Positions 7,921 through 17,116 of a stretch of 64,000 nt of DNA are shown here, piece after piece. The stretch covers positions 1 through 64,000 of the forward strand of contig JAKPTZ010000081.1 in assembly GCA_029555025.1 (NCBI GenBank). The letters are read 5' to 3'. Source of the DNA: Deltaproteobacteria bacterium. GTDB taxonomy: Bacteria; Myxococcota_A; UBA9042; DTJE01. Each line of letters begins with the position of its first letter. Position 1 is the stretch's first letter. Made by a program: the position numbers and the translations under genes. The notes beneath the pieces were generated by a model. It saw nothing but the letters and a program-made list of their open reading frames with translations. It was not told the origin of the DNA and did no database searches.

Positions 7921-10341
7921 ATGCAACGGATACTGAACAAACTGGTCGTGGATGATTGCTGCGACGACGCCGGGCCGGGCATCGAGACTATCCTGGTTCA
8001 TGCCGGCCAGGCGCCGGATCCGGCGACCGGGGCGCGTGCCGTCCCGCTTTACCAGACGGCCAGCTACGTGTTTGAAAGCGCCGATCATGCCGCGGACCTG
8101 TTCGCGTTGAAGCGTGAAGGAAACATCTACACCAGGCTAGGCAACCCGACCTCCGATGTATTTGAGCAGAGGGTTGCGGCCATGGAGGGCGGCTCGGGCG
8201 CCCTGGCGACCTCCAGCGGGATGGCGGCCATCTTCCTTGCCGTGCACACGGTGGCGCGCGCCGGCGACCACATTGTTGCCGCGGCATCCCTTTATGGCGG
8301 CACGGACACCCTTTTCCGCCACACCTTCGAACGGCTGGGCATCGACGTAACCTTCATCGACGACCCGACACCTGAAAGCGTCCTTGGCGCAATGCGGCCG
8401 GAAACGCGCCTGGTTTTCATCGAGACCATCAGCAATCCTGGCGGCGACGTCCCGGATATCGCCGGAATCGCGGCGGCGGCCCATTCGGCCGGCGTTCCGC
8501 TGTTCGTTGACAACACGTTCGCTCCGGTTCTTTGCCGCCCGCTGCGGCACGGGGCTGACGTTGTGATTCACTCGGCCACCAAATGGATCTGCGGCCACGG
8601 AACCTCGATTGGCGGCGTCATCGTGGATGGCGGCCGATTCGACTGGACTTGCGGCCGATTCCCGGACTTCACCACGCCCGACGAAAGCTACCACGGGGTC
8701 GTTTATGCCCGCGACTTCGGCAATATGGCGTTCATTCGCAAGGCTCGCCTTCAGGGCCTTCGCAACATCGGCATGTGCGCGTCGCCTTTCAACAGCTTCA
8801 TGTTCCTTCAGGGACTTGAAACGCTTCACCTGCGCATCCGGGAACAGTGTGCCGGCGCGCTGAAGCTGGCCCGCTGGCTGGCCCGCCGCCCCGAAGTGCT
8901 GTGGGTCAACTACCCCGGGCTGCCAGGGCATCCGTCGCACGAAAACGCCCGGCGCTTCCTCGCCGGCGGCTTCGGATCTGTCCTGGGTTTCGGTATCCGC
9001 GGAGGGGCGACTGCCGGCGCAAGGTTCATCGATTCAGTCAAGCTGGCGTCGCACCTGGCAAACATCGGCGACGCAAAGACCCTGGTCTTGCATCCGGCTT
9101 CAACCACCCACCAGCAGATGCCCCCCGAAGGTCTTGCCGCCTGCGGCATAACACCAGAATTCATCAGGGTTTCCGTTGGCCTGGAAAACGTCGCCGACAT
9201 CATCGCCGACTTCCGCCAGGCCTTTGCGACGGCATGCGGGACTGACGGGGCCTGCGGCCGGGACGAAGCCATTGACGTTCGGGAAACCGACACCGCGGCA
9301 CCGGTCTCGGACTTGACGAAATTCGCGGACATCCCCGGCGGGCTTACCCTGGAGAGCGGGGTGCGCCTGCCGGAACTACGACTTGCGTACCGCACGTGGG
9401 GCCGACTGAACCAGGCCGGCGACAACGCGGTCGTCCTTTGTCACGCGCTGACGGGCTCGGCGGACGCGGATGACTGGTGGAAAGGGCTAATCGGTTCCGG
9501 ATGCGCGGCCGACCCTGCCGACGACTTCATCGTGTGCGCCAACCTTCCGGGAAGCTGTTATGGCTCGACCGGGCCTCTTGCCAGAAACCCCGCCACGGGA
9601 CGTCCATGGGGTCCCGACTTCCCCGCGCTGACCGTCCGCGACATGGTCGCGGCACAGGCGGCCCTGTGCAGGCAGCTTGGCGTACGATCGATTCGCACGG
9701 TCATTGGCGGCTCCCTTGGCGGCATGATGGCCCTGGAGTTCGCGGCGATGTACCCGGAGATGGTGCGGTCGGCCGTGTCGATCGCGGCCTGCGCACGCCA
9801 TTCGGCATGGTGCACGGGGCTTTCCGAAGCCCAGCGCGCCACGATAATGGCGGACCCCGACTGGTGCGGCGGCCGATATGATCGAACCTGCCCGCCGGCC
9901 GCGGGCCTGGCGGCCGCGCGCATGACCGCGATGTGTACCTATCGAAGCCACGAAAGCTTCCAGGCGAGGTTCGGCCGGACGATCCAGGACGATGGCCGAT
10001 TCGCGGTCGAATCATACCTGCACCACCAGGGTGACAAGCTGGTCGGCCGGTTCGACGCAAACACATACATGATCCTGACAAGGGCGATGGACACGCACGA
10101 CCTGGGCCGCGGGCGCGGCGGACTGCAGGCGGCGCTTGCGGCGATTCGCATCCCGGTCCTGGTCGTTTCATACGACAGCGACGTGCTGTACCCGACTGCC
10201 GACCAGGCGGAGATCGCCGCAGGCATTCCCGGGGCGCGTCTGGAAACGCTTCATTCGCCCCACGGACACGATGCATTCCTGATTGATATCGCGCAACTGG
10301 CACGTCTTATCGCCAACTTTCGGGCAGAGGTGAAATCATGA
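7921..10341 (+). CDS. metY-metX: Fusion: O-acetylhomoserine sulfhydrylase (MetY, PLP) + homoserine O-acetyltransferase (MetX, alpha/beta hydrolase)
   Basis: ORF 7846..10341; ATG 7921 has RBS GGGAG. N-half Cys/Met PLP family (YTRLGNPTSDVFEQRVAAMEGGSGALATSSGMAAIF; VIHSATKWICGHGTSIGGVIVDGG). C-half MetX (LESGVRLPELRLAYRTWGRLNQAGDNAVVLCHALTGSAD; VIGGSLGGMMALEFAAMYPEMVRSAVSIA; SYDSDVLYPTADQ; HGHDAFL). Confidence 0.95.
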   Translation: MQRILNKLVVDDCCDDAGPGIETILVHAGQAPDPATGARAVPLYQTASYVFESADHAADLFALKREGNIYTRLGNPTSDVFEQRVAAMEGGSGALATSSGMAAIFLAVHTVARAGDHIVAAASLYGGTDTLFRHTFERLGIDVTFIDDPTPESVLGAMRPETRLVFIETISNPGGDVPDIAGIAAAAHSAGVPLFVDNTFAPVLCRPLRHGADVVIHSATKWICGHGTSIGGVIVDGGRFDWTCGRFPDFTTPDESYHGVVYARDFGNMAFIRKARLQGLRNIGMCASPFNSFMFLQGLETLHLRIREQCAGALKLARWLARRPEVLWVNYPGLPGHPSHENARRFLAGGFGSVLGFGIRGGATAGARFIDSVKLASHLANIGDAKTLVLHPASTTHQQMPPEGLAACGITPEFIRVSVGLENVADIIADFRQAFATACGTDGACGRDEAIDVRETDTAAPVSDLTKFADIPGGLTLESGVRLPELRLAYRTWGRLNQAGDNAVVLCHALTGSADADDWWKGLIGSGCAADPADDFIVCANLPGSCYGSTGPLARNPATGRPWGPDFPALTVRDMVAAQAALCRQLGVRSIRTVIGGSLGGMMALEFAAMYPEMVRSAVSIAACARHSAWCTGLSEAQRATIMADPDWCGGRYDRTCPPAAGLAAARMTAMCTYRSHESFQARFGRTIQDDGRFAVESYLHHQGDKLVGRFDANTYMILTRAMDTHDLGRGRGGLQAALAAIRIPVLVVSYDSDVLYPTADQAEIAAGIPGARLETLHSPHGHDAFLIDIAQLARLIANFRAEVKS

Positions 10342-12839
10342 GCGACTGGAAAGTCCTGAAATTCGGCGGATCGTCCATGGGCGCTCCGGACCGCATCGCC
10401 CAGGTCATTGAAATCATCACCGCGACATCGGCCGGGTGCCCGACCGCCGTCGTCGTTTCCGCGATGCAACATACGACGGATCGCCTGATCGAGGCCAGCG
10501 AGCTGGCCGCTGGTGGCGATCTTGAGGCCGCGGGCCGCATCGTCGATACGGTCATGGATCTGACGACCTCCAACGGACTGTTCGTCCTGCAAAACCTGCC
10601 CGGCGGCAAAAACGGCGGATCCGGGATCATCCCGCTGATCCGGGCCATGACGGACGAACTGCGCCAGCTTCTGTACGCCATGAGCCTGCTGCACGAACAG
10701 ACGCCGCAAACGTTGGATTTGATCCTGTCCTTCGGCGAACGCCTGTCGGCCTCTGTGCTGACCGAACTGCTGAAGGCGGCCGGCCTTCCGGCGGTATTCG
10801 TGGACTCACGTCAATGGACCGTGACAGACGCCGGTTTTGGCGCCGCGGTCGTGGATCAGGACGCCACCAGGGCCAGTCTGCGCGAGCTGGCGGCGGACTG
10901 GGACGGCCGCGTGCCCGTGACCACCGGGTTCCTGGGGCGCACCCCCGACGGCCGCACGACCACGCTCGGACGCAACGGGTCGGACTACACCGCCTCGCTG
11001 CTTGCGCGGGGACTTAAGGCCAGCGAAGTCGTCGTGTGGACGGACGTTTCCGGCGTCATGACGGCCGACCCGGGAATCGTGGCCGACGCGTATCCCCTGG
11101 CGCGCATGAGCTACATGGAAGCCCTGGAAATGGTTGACTTCGGCGCGACGCTGTTTCATCCGCGCACGATGATTCCGTTGATCGAGGACAACATCCCGAT
11201 GCGCATCCGCAACACGATGCGCCCGGACGACCCCGGCACGCTGATTGACGCCACCGGCAGCCAGGACGAATCGGCGGCAACGTCGGTTACCTCGATGGAA
11301 AACCTTGCCCTGCTGAGCATCCAGGTCCGCCGCATTGCAATGCGCGCACAGGCTTCCGTACGTGTCCTTGGTGCCCTGGAACAGGCGGGCGTCACCGTCT
11401 GGATGTCCACGCTGTCGGCCCACGGCCACTCGGCCGCCGCGGTGGTCAGGCGCGCCGATGCCGCACGCGCCAGTGACGCCATCAGCCGGGAATTCATCCT
11501 TGAACTGCAACGCGGCGAAATCGAGCCGGTCAGCCTGCGCGAGCCGGTCACCCTGCTGACCCTGGTCGCCGAGGCCATGGGCCGCACGACCAACGTGGCC
11601 GGGCGCTTCTTCAATTCCCTTGGCATGATGGGCATTCCCATCCGCGCCAGTGCCCAGGGCGCCAGCGAACGCTCGATTTCATGCGTCATCGACGCTGCGG
11701 ACACACAGGTTGCTGTCCGGACGGTTCACTCGGCCTTCAACTTCAGCCACCAGGACGTGTCGCTGTTCATCCTTGGCAAGGGAAGCGTCGGCGGCAACCT
11801 GCTGACCCAGATTCGCGACGAACGCGACCGGCTTGAACGCGAATGTGACGTCCTGCTGCGCGTCGTCGGCATACGCGACAGTCGCGCCCTGATTTTTGAC
11901 GACCGCGGGATCGACCTTGACCGGTGGGGCGAACTACTCCAGGCGGCCGGCCCCGGGGACGTCCTGGATCGCCTTGACGACCTGCGTCGCCTGCCCGTGC
12001 CCATACTGGTCGATACGACCGGCCTGGACGGCATGGAAGAAATCTATCGCCAGGCGCTGTCCCGCGGCATCCACGTGGTGGCCGCGAACAAGAAGCCCCT
12101 GACCATCCCGGGCGCCGAACGGGCCGAACTGTTCGCGACCGCGCGTCGCAACCACCGCGTCTATCTGTACTCGACCACCGTCGGCGCAAGCCTGCCGGTC
12201 ATCGAGACCTTGAAGAACCTGGTCAGGACGGGAGACCACGTCAGGCGCATCGAAGGCAGCTTTTCCGGCACGATCGGCTACATCACGAACGAACTGATGG
12301 CTGGCGTCCCTCTTTCGCAGGCAACAAGGATCGCCCGGGAACTGGGCTACACCGAACCGAATCCGCAGGACGACCTGGGCGGGATGGACGTGGCCCGCAA
12401 GGCGCTGATCCTGACGCGCGAAATGGGCCTGGAACTGGAGATGTCCGACCTGGTTGTCGAGCCCCTTCTTCCGCCCGAACTGATGACGCCGATGAGTCCC
12501 GATGCGTTCTTCGAAAGCCTGAAGGCTTACGACCGGACGATGGCGGAAAGGATTGCGGCGATCAAGGAAAGCGGGAAGATCATGCGTTACCTGGCGATCG
12601 TCGATACACACGCCACCGGCACGCCGCAGGACCCGGTCGTTAAGGTTGGCCCGGTGCTGATCGAACGCGACCATCCGGCCGCGCTTCTGCGCGGAACCGA
12701 AGCTTTCGTCGCGTTCACAACCGACCGCTTCCTGGATTACCCGATTATCGTGCAGGGCTCCGGCGCTGGCGGGGTCGTCACCGCGGCCGGCGTCCTGTCC
12801 GACATCCTGAAGGTATCTATGACACTGCGCGGCCGGTGA
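10338..12839 (+). CDS. thrA: Bifunctional aspartokinase / homoserine dehydrogenase
   Basis: 833 aa: AK (VLKFGGSSMGAPDRIAQV; GRNGSDYTASLLARGLKASEVVVWTDVSGVMTADPG), ACT-like region, HSD (VVAANKKPLT; EGSFSGTIGYITNELMAG; PNPQDDLGGMDVARKALIL). ATGA overlap with the upstream gene. thrA versus metL not resolvable. Confidence 0.96.
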   Translation: MSDWKVLKFGGSSMGAPDRIAQVIEIITATSAGCPTAVVVSAMQHTTDRLIEASELAAGGDLEAAGRIVDTVMDLTTSNGLFVLQNLPGGKNGGSGIIPLIRAMTDELRQLLYAMSLLHEQTPQTLDLILSFGERLSASVLTELLKAAGLPAVFVDSRQWTVTDAGFGAAVVDQDATRASLRELAADWDGRVPVTTGFLGRTPDGRTTTLGRNGSDYTASLLARGLKASEVVVWTDVSGVMTADPGIVADAYPLARMSYMEALEMVDFGATLFHPRTMIPLIEDNIPMRIRNTMRPDDPGTLIDATGSQDESAATSVTSMENLALLSIQVRRIAMRAQASVRVLGALEQAGVTVWMSTLSAHGHSAAAVVRRADAARASDAISREFILELQRGEIEPVSLREPVTLLTLVAEAMGRTTNVAGRFFNSLGMMGIPIRASAQGASERSISCVIDAADTQVAVRTVHSAFNFSHQDVSLFILGKGSVGGNLLTQIRDERDRLERECDVLLRVVGIRDSRALIFDDRGIDLDRWGELLQAAGPGDVLDRLDDLRRLPVPILVDTTGLDGMEEIYRQALSRGIHVVAANKKPLTIPGAERAELFATARRNHRVYLYSTTVGASLPVIETLKNLVRTGDHVRRIEGSFSGTIGYITNELMAGVPLSQATRIARELGYTEPNPQDDLGGMDVARKALILTREMGLELEMSDLVVEPLLPPELMTPMSPDAFFESLKAYDRTMAERIAAIKESGKIMRYLAIVDTHATGTPQDPVVKVGPVLIERDHPAALLRGTEAFVAFTTDRFLDYPIIVQGSGAGGVVTAAGVLSDILKVSMTLRGR

Positions 12840-12845
12840 ATCCAG

Positions 12846-12914
12846 TCCCCCTGCCCTGGCCTTGTACGGGCGGATTACATTCCCCTGCCCTGGCCTTGTA
12901 CGGGCGGATTACAT
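12846..12914 (+). repeat. Tandem 34/35-bp repeat carrying the GTACGGGCGGATTACAT element
   Basis: TCCCC(C)TGCCCTGGCCTTGTACGGGCGGATTACAT twice (12846-12880, 12881-12914), with a third partial GTACGGGCGGATTACA at 12945-12960. Confidence 0.95.
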
Positions 12915-12921
12915 CCGCCCG
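12898..12921 (+). repeat. Palindromic element, variant A: GTACGGGCGGAT-TAC-ATCCGCCCG
   Basis: Perfect 9-bp stem CGGGCGGAT/ATCCGCCCG. Confidence 0.95.
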
Positions 12922-13016
12922 CCGCGACAGGCAATGATCCCATTGTACGGGCGGATTACACGCGCCCGCCCTGCAACCGAATCATCCTCCCCCTTTCCCC
13001 GTTCCGTCCTTCGATC

Positions 13017-13026
13017 TAGAATCCGC
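13017..13026 (+). promoter_or_regulatory. TAGAATCCGC -10-like motif upstream of the DUF1566 lipoprotein
   Basis: Same 9-mer TAGAATCCG also precedes CDSs at 59872 and 61536. Confidence 0.3.
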
Positions 13027-13060
13027 TTCAAGTCACACTGAAACATCCACGGAGGTTCAC

Positions 13061-14617
13061 ATGAACTCTGCCCATACCCGCATTCCCCGTCTTCTGTCGG
13101 TGTTCGCCCTGCTGGCGGCCCTGCCGCTTGCGGCGTGCTTTGAAAGCGACGATGACCCGCAGGAAGAGGAATGGTGCGATTCGGCGACACTCCTGTGCTG
13201 GCAGGACCCGCACTCGGTCACTGGCATGACGTTCCAGGAAGCCAACCAGTACTGCATCGACCTGGTCTGGAACGGCCACACGAACTGGGAACTGCCGACG
13301 ATCTTCCAGCTTCGCACCCTGATCGAACGCTGCGACTCGACGGACGTGAACGGCCCCTGCCAGCCCGGCGCGCCTTCGGTTGACTGTCTGGATTCCGACT
13401 GCACCACCAATTGTTTCGGCTGCGCCCAGGGTGGCGGGCCGGACACCGCCAGCGGTGGCTGCTACTGGCCGCAGGAACTTGACGGCACATGCGGCGCCCA
13501 CTGGTCCGCGACCGAACTCGGCGACGTCGGCGGGGCCGCCTGGTACGTCAACTTCATAACGGCACAGGTCGGCGACTCGGCACTTGAATCGACCATGACC
13601 GTCCGATGCGTCCGTCCGATGCCGTGGGAAGAAGACACTGGCAAGGACGCGGTCGATGACGTTCAGGACGTCGTGGAACTGGACGTGCCGGATACCCCTG
13701 ACATCGTCCTGACCGACACGACGAACATCAAGGATACGGCCGTGCCGGATATGACCCTTGTTGAAACGATCGACCCGTACGACTGCAAGGATGGCGACAC
13801 GAAATGCATCGGGGACGAATTCTGGCTCTGCAACGAGTCCGGCGAGTGGGCCCTTGAATACGACTGCTTCGTTTCATGGCAGTTGTGCGGCGAAACGACC
13901 TACGGCGGATTCGGATGCACGGAATACCCGGACTGCACGGTGGAACAGGAAGGGGAACGGCGCTGCTGGCGCGACCGCGCGCTGAAATGCGTGACGGGCG
14001 GCATCGACTGGCAACTCAAGGACGATTGCTCGGACTTTCAGGGTATGTACTGTGAACCGGATCAGGCCCCCTTCGTCGGCAAATGCCTTCACAACGCTGG
14101 CCTGACATGGGTGGATCCGGCCACATCCCTGGAATGGCAGCGCCCCGTGTTCCCGGACCACGACGAATACCTGGACACCTGGCTGGTCGCCAACACGTAC
14201 TGCAACGACCTGGTCTGGGCCGACCACGACGACTGGCGCCTGCCGACGATTTCAGAACTTCGCACGCTGGTTGCCGGCTGCCCGGGAACGATGACGGGCG
14301 GCAGTTGCGCATACACCGACGCGTGCATGGAAGACTGCTGGGAAGGCGACTGCTGGGGATGCACCGAGTGGGAAGGACCCACGATCAACGTTTACGACGA
14401 GGATCGTGGCGGCTACATCATCAACGAATTCGAATACGAATTCAGCAATATGTCCTGGAGCATGTACGTGTGGTCGGGAACCCACTGCGTGTACTACACG
14501 GATCGACCCGAGGCGCAGTACTGCCAGATCGATTTCCGCAGCGGCGCCATCGATGTCAAATACAACGACACGAAGGCCGACCCCGGGTACCCCATCTGCG
14601 TCCGCACCGGCAATTGA
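13061..14617 (+). CDS. Lipoprotein with two DUF1566 (Lcl C-terminal-like) domains around an acidic linker and Cys-rich middle
   Basis: Lipobox LAAC; duplicated pattern AN.YC.DLVW..H..W.LPTI..LRTL...C; linker VVELDVPDTPDIVLTDTTNIKDTAVPD. Confidence 0.85.
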   Translation: MNSAHTRIPRLLSVFALLAALPLAACFESDDDPQEEEWCDSATLLCWQDPHSVTGMTFQEANQYCIDLVWNGHTNWELPTIFQLRTLIERCDSTDVNGPCQPGAPSVDCLDSDCTTNCFGCAQGGGPDTASGGCYWPQELDGTCGAHWSATELGDVGGAAWYVNFITAQVGDSALESTMTVRCVRPMPWEEDTGKDAVDDVQDVVELDVPDTPDIVLTDTTNIKDTAVPDMTLVETIDPYDCKDGDTKCIGDEFWLCNESGEWALEYDCFVSWQLCGETTYGGFGCTEYPDCTVEQEGERRCWRDRALKCVTGGIDWQLKDDCSDFQGMYCEPDQAPFVGKCLHNAGLTWVDPATSLEWQRPVFPDHDEYLDTWLVANTYCNDLVWADHDDWRLPTISELRTLVAGCPGTMTGGSCAYTDACMEDCWEGDCWGCTEWEGPTINVYDEDRGGYIINEFEYEFSNMSWSMYVWSGTHCVYYTDRPEAQYCQIDFRSGAIDVKYNDTKADPGYPICVRTGN

Positions 14618-14710
14618 TTTGTTCCACGATCGTAATTCCACGCTCGACGACGGACGCATTCGTGCCTGTGGCCGGCCATGAAGTGTCCGGTTCGAGAGGC
14701 CCCACGCTCC

Positions 14711-14735
14711 GTACGGGCGAATGAAAATTCGCCCG
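14711..14735 (+). repeat. Palindromic element, variant B: GTACGGGCGAAT-GAAA-ATTCGCCCG
   Basis: Perfect 8-bp stem GGGCGAAT/ATTCGCCC with GAAA loop. Confidence 0.95.
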
Positions 14736-14761
14736 CACAAGGACACGGTACTCGACCGCAG

Positions 14762-14785
14762 CGGGCGGATGTAATCCGCCCGTAC
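14762..14785 (-). repeat. Palindromic element, variant A, inverted
   Basis: CGGGCGGATGTAATCCGCCCGTAC is the exact reverse complement of GTACGGGCGGATTACATCCGCCCG at 12898. Confidence 0.95.
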
Positions 14786-14812
14786 AAGCAAGGAACCGGA
14801 AATCAATCCGCC

Positions 14813-14837
14813 GTACGGGCGAATGAAAATTCGCCCG
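14813..14837 (+). repeat. Palindromic element, variant B
   Basis: GTACGGGCGAATGAAAATTCGCCCG. Confidence 0.95.
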
Positions 14838-14868
14838 CCCCAGGGAGCAACCGTCCGCCCCACGCTCC

Positions 14869-14893
14869 GTACGGGCGAATGAAAATTCGCCCG
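14869..14893 (+). repeat. Palindromic element, variant B
   Basis: GTACGGGCGAATGAAAATTCGCCCG; shares CCCCACGCTCC flank with the copy at 14711. Confidence 0.95.
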
Positions 14894-14919
14894 CCTGCGT
14901 GAAAATTCGGCCGCTTCTG

Positions 14920-15732
14920 TCACATGGTGGCTGCGATTTCGCCCAGATCGTCGAAGATGATGTCCGGCTTCAGATCCGATACGGCCACGTCCGCCATCGT
15001 CGTTTCGCCGGAAAGGACCAGCGTCGCCACCATGCCCGAATCGACGGCCATGCGGATGTCGGTGTAAAGCCGGTCGCCGCAGTACGCGATATCGGCGGCA
15101 TCCAGCCCCAGCTTTTCACACAGGGCCCTTATCATCAGCCTGCTCGGCTTGCCGACAATGAAGTCGGGATCACGACCCGTCGATGTCTTCACCAGAGCAA
15201 GCATCGCGCCCACGTCGGGAATGTACCCGCCCTCGACCGGACAATTGTTGTCGGGATGCGTAGCGATGAACGGCTTGCCGTCGCGAACGATGTCACACAG
15301 ATCCACCAGCCGCTGGAACGTCAAGGTCATGTCGAACGCCAGCACCGCCAGGTCGGCGTCCGCCCTGCCCCGCGCCAGTTCGATGCCGGCTTCCCGGACT
15401 TCCTGCTCGAATGACGGCGTCGCGCAAAGATAAACGCGCCTTCCCGGATACTCGGAATGCAGGTAACGAATCGTGGCGTCACCGGACGTCATGACGTTCG
15501 ACAGATCTGCATCAATCCCCATGCCGTTAAGCTTCTTCACGTAATCGGCACATGATTTCGAGCTGTTGTTGGTCAGGAACACGTACGGAATGCCCCGATC
15601 GCGGCACATCTGCAGAAACGGCGGGGTTCCCGGCAGAAGCCGCTTCCCCAGGTAAACCGTTCCATCCATGTCCAGCGCGAACGCCTTGATGTTCTTTATT
15701 CTTTCCGCCGCACCCTTCGTGATTTCAATCAT
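14920..15732 (-). CDS. HAD-IIA family hydrolase (NagD / 4-nitrophenylphosphatase-like)
   Basis: FALDMDGTVYLGKRLLPGTPPFLQMCRDRGIPYVFLTNNSSKS...GKPSRLMIRALCEKLGLDAADIAYCGDRLYTDIRMAVDSGMVATLVLSGET; probable ATG at 15732. Confidence 0.9.
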   Translation of the reverse strand: MIEITKGAAERIKNIKAFALDMDGTVYLGKRLLPGTPPFLQMCRDRGIPYVFLTNNSSKSCADYVKKLNGMGIDADLSNVMTSGDATIRYLHSEYPGRRVYLCATPSFEQEVREAGIELARGRADADLAVLAFDMTLTFQRLVDLCDIVRDGKPFIATHPDNNCPVEGGYIPDVGAMLALVKTSTGRDPDFIVGKPSRLMIRALCEKLGLDAADIAYCGDRLYTDIRMAVDSGMVATLVLSGETTMADVAVSDLKPDIIFDDLGEIAATM

Positions 15733-15844
15733 ATTCGTCCCCGCATCAGCAAGCCCCCGGAAACGCCGCGATTGTACACGAACCGTCACGGCAGGGTCGC
15801 ATTAAAGTCCACCCATGGCGTTTCACCCTTCCGGCCCTTCCCCC

Positions 15845-15869
15845 GTAAGGGCGAATGAAAATTCGCCCA
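15845..15869 (+). repeat. Palindromic element, variant B (GTAA instead of GTAC)
   Basis: GTAAGGGCGAATGAAAATTCGCCCA. Confidence 0.9.
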
Positions 15870-16004
15870 TGTCACTTTGCCCTCTTATGCCCAGATGACC
15901 CGCCCACTCTGAAGCTTCGACGTGATCATTCGCCCGAACAATTGGCATTGACACACGCGCGTCGCTCCGGCGTAATTGTCTGGCCTTGCGCTGGATATAA
16001 GCAC

Positions 16005-16733
16005 ATGACGACAACACTGATTCCGAAATGGCTCGAACCGTTTTCCCAGCCGGTTCAGGACGCGATAATGCTGCTGATGGCCGAGCCCGGCCGCAAGTTG
16101 GCCTGTTTCGACGCGGACGGGACCCTGTGGAACGAAGACATCGGCGAGGCCTTCTTCAGGTGGCTGATCGCCGGCAACCTTCTGCCCCATCGCGACTGCA
16201 CGCGCGACATCTGGCAGGAATACGAGGACCGGGTCGCCGAAAACCGCGCCCAGGGTTACGCCTGGGCCGTCCAGTCCATGGTCGGCATCCCCGAATCCGA
16301 CATCGTCCGCTGGTCAATCCAGATGGCGGCCGCCTGGCCCAACTACCGCCCAGCCATGGCCGACCTGGCCCGCGGGCTGGCCGAATCCGGCTTCGACGTC
16401 TGGATCGTATCCGCCACCAACCAGTGGACCGTCCGCGCCGCGGCACCGAAGATGAACTTTGACCCCGACAATGTCATCGCGATGGCAAGCGCCCCGGAGG
16501 GCGGCATCATGACCGAAACGATGGTCGAACCGCTTATCTGCAACGCCGGCAAGGTTACGGCAATACAGCAGAAATTCGGCCGCCTGCCCGACGTTTCCTT
16601 CGGTGACAGCATGGGCGACTTCGAAATGCTGTGCGCCAGCCGCGTGCCGGTCGTCATCGGTCGCAACGACAAGCCCAACCGCGCCATCCTGGCCGAGGCC
16701 GTGACCCGCGGCTGGCCCGTCCATATGTTCTGA
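16005..16733 (+). CDS. HAD-superfamily phosphatase (phosphoserine phosphatase-like)
   Basis: ACFDADGTLWNEDIGEAFFRWL; VWIVSATNQWTVRAAA; VSFGDSMGDFEML; ATG at 16005. Confidence 0.8.
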   Translation: MTTTLIPKWLEPFSQPVQDAIMLLMAEPGRKLACFDADGTLWNEDIGEAFFRWLIAGNLLPHRDCTRDIWQEYEDRVAENRAQGYAWAVQSMVGIPESDIVRWSIQMAAAWPNYRPAMADLARGLAESGFDVWIVSATNQWTVRAAAPKMNFDPDNVIAMASAPEGGIMTETMVEPLICNAGKVTAIQQKFGRLPDVSFGDSMGDFEMLCASRVPVVIGRNDKPNRAILAEAVTRGWPVHMF

Positions 16734-16798
16734 TCGCCGCGCGGAACCGCCCTGTCGGAAGGACTTCCCTTTCAAACCGTCACGTTTTTGGTTCAAAT

Positions 16799-17107
16799 TC
16801 ACGGTCTTTGCGACGCGGCGAAGACCGGGATGCCGGTCGTCAGCAGGCTGCCGAGTTGTTCACGGCGAACTTCCAGATCGTAACGGGCCTGGAGGTTCAT
16901 CCAGAATTCGGGGGAAGTGCCGAAGTAACGCCCCAGTCTCAGGGCCGTGTCCGCTGTGATTCCGCGGATTCCATGAACGATTTCATTGATGCGCCGCGCT
17001 GGCACGCCGATTGCCTTCGCAAGCCTGTACTGCGAAACGCCCAGCGGATTCAGAAATTCCTCGACCAGTATCTCTCCCGGATGCACCGGCGGCATTTTTC
17101 CAGTCAT
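16799..17107 (-). CDS. higA: HigA-family antitoxin (XRE HTH)
   Basis: MPPVHPGEILVEEFLNPLGVSQYRLAKAIGVPARRINEIVHGIRGITADTALRLGRYFGTSPEFWMNLQARYDLE. Confidence 0.95.
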   Translation of the reverse strand: MTGKMPPVHPGEILVEEFLNPLGVSQYRLAKAIGVPARRINEIVHGIRGITADTALRLGRYFGTSPEFWMNLQARYDLEVRREQLGSLLTTGIPVFAASQRP

Positions 17108-17116
17108 TTAAGCACC

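Noticed and set aside
14711-14893. CRISPR-like repeat-spacer array
   Set aside because: Repeats are short palindromes in mixed orientation with irregular spacing and no cas genes.
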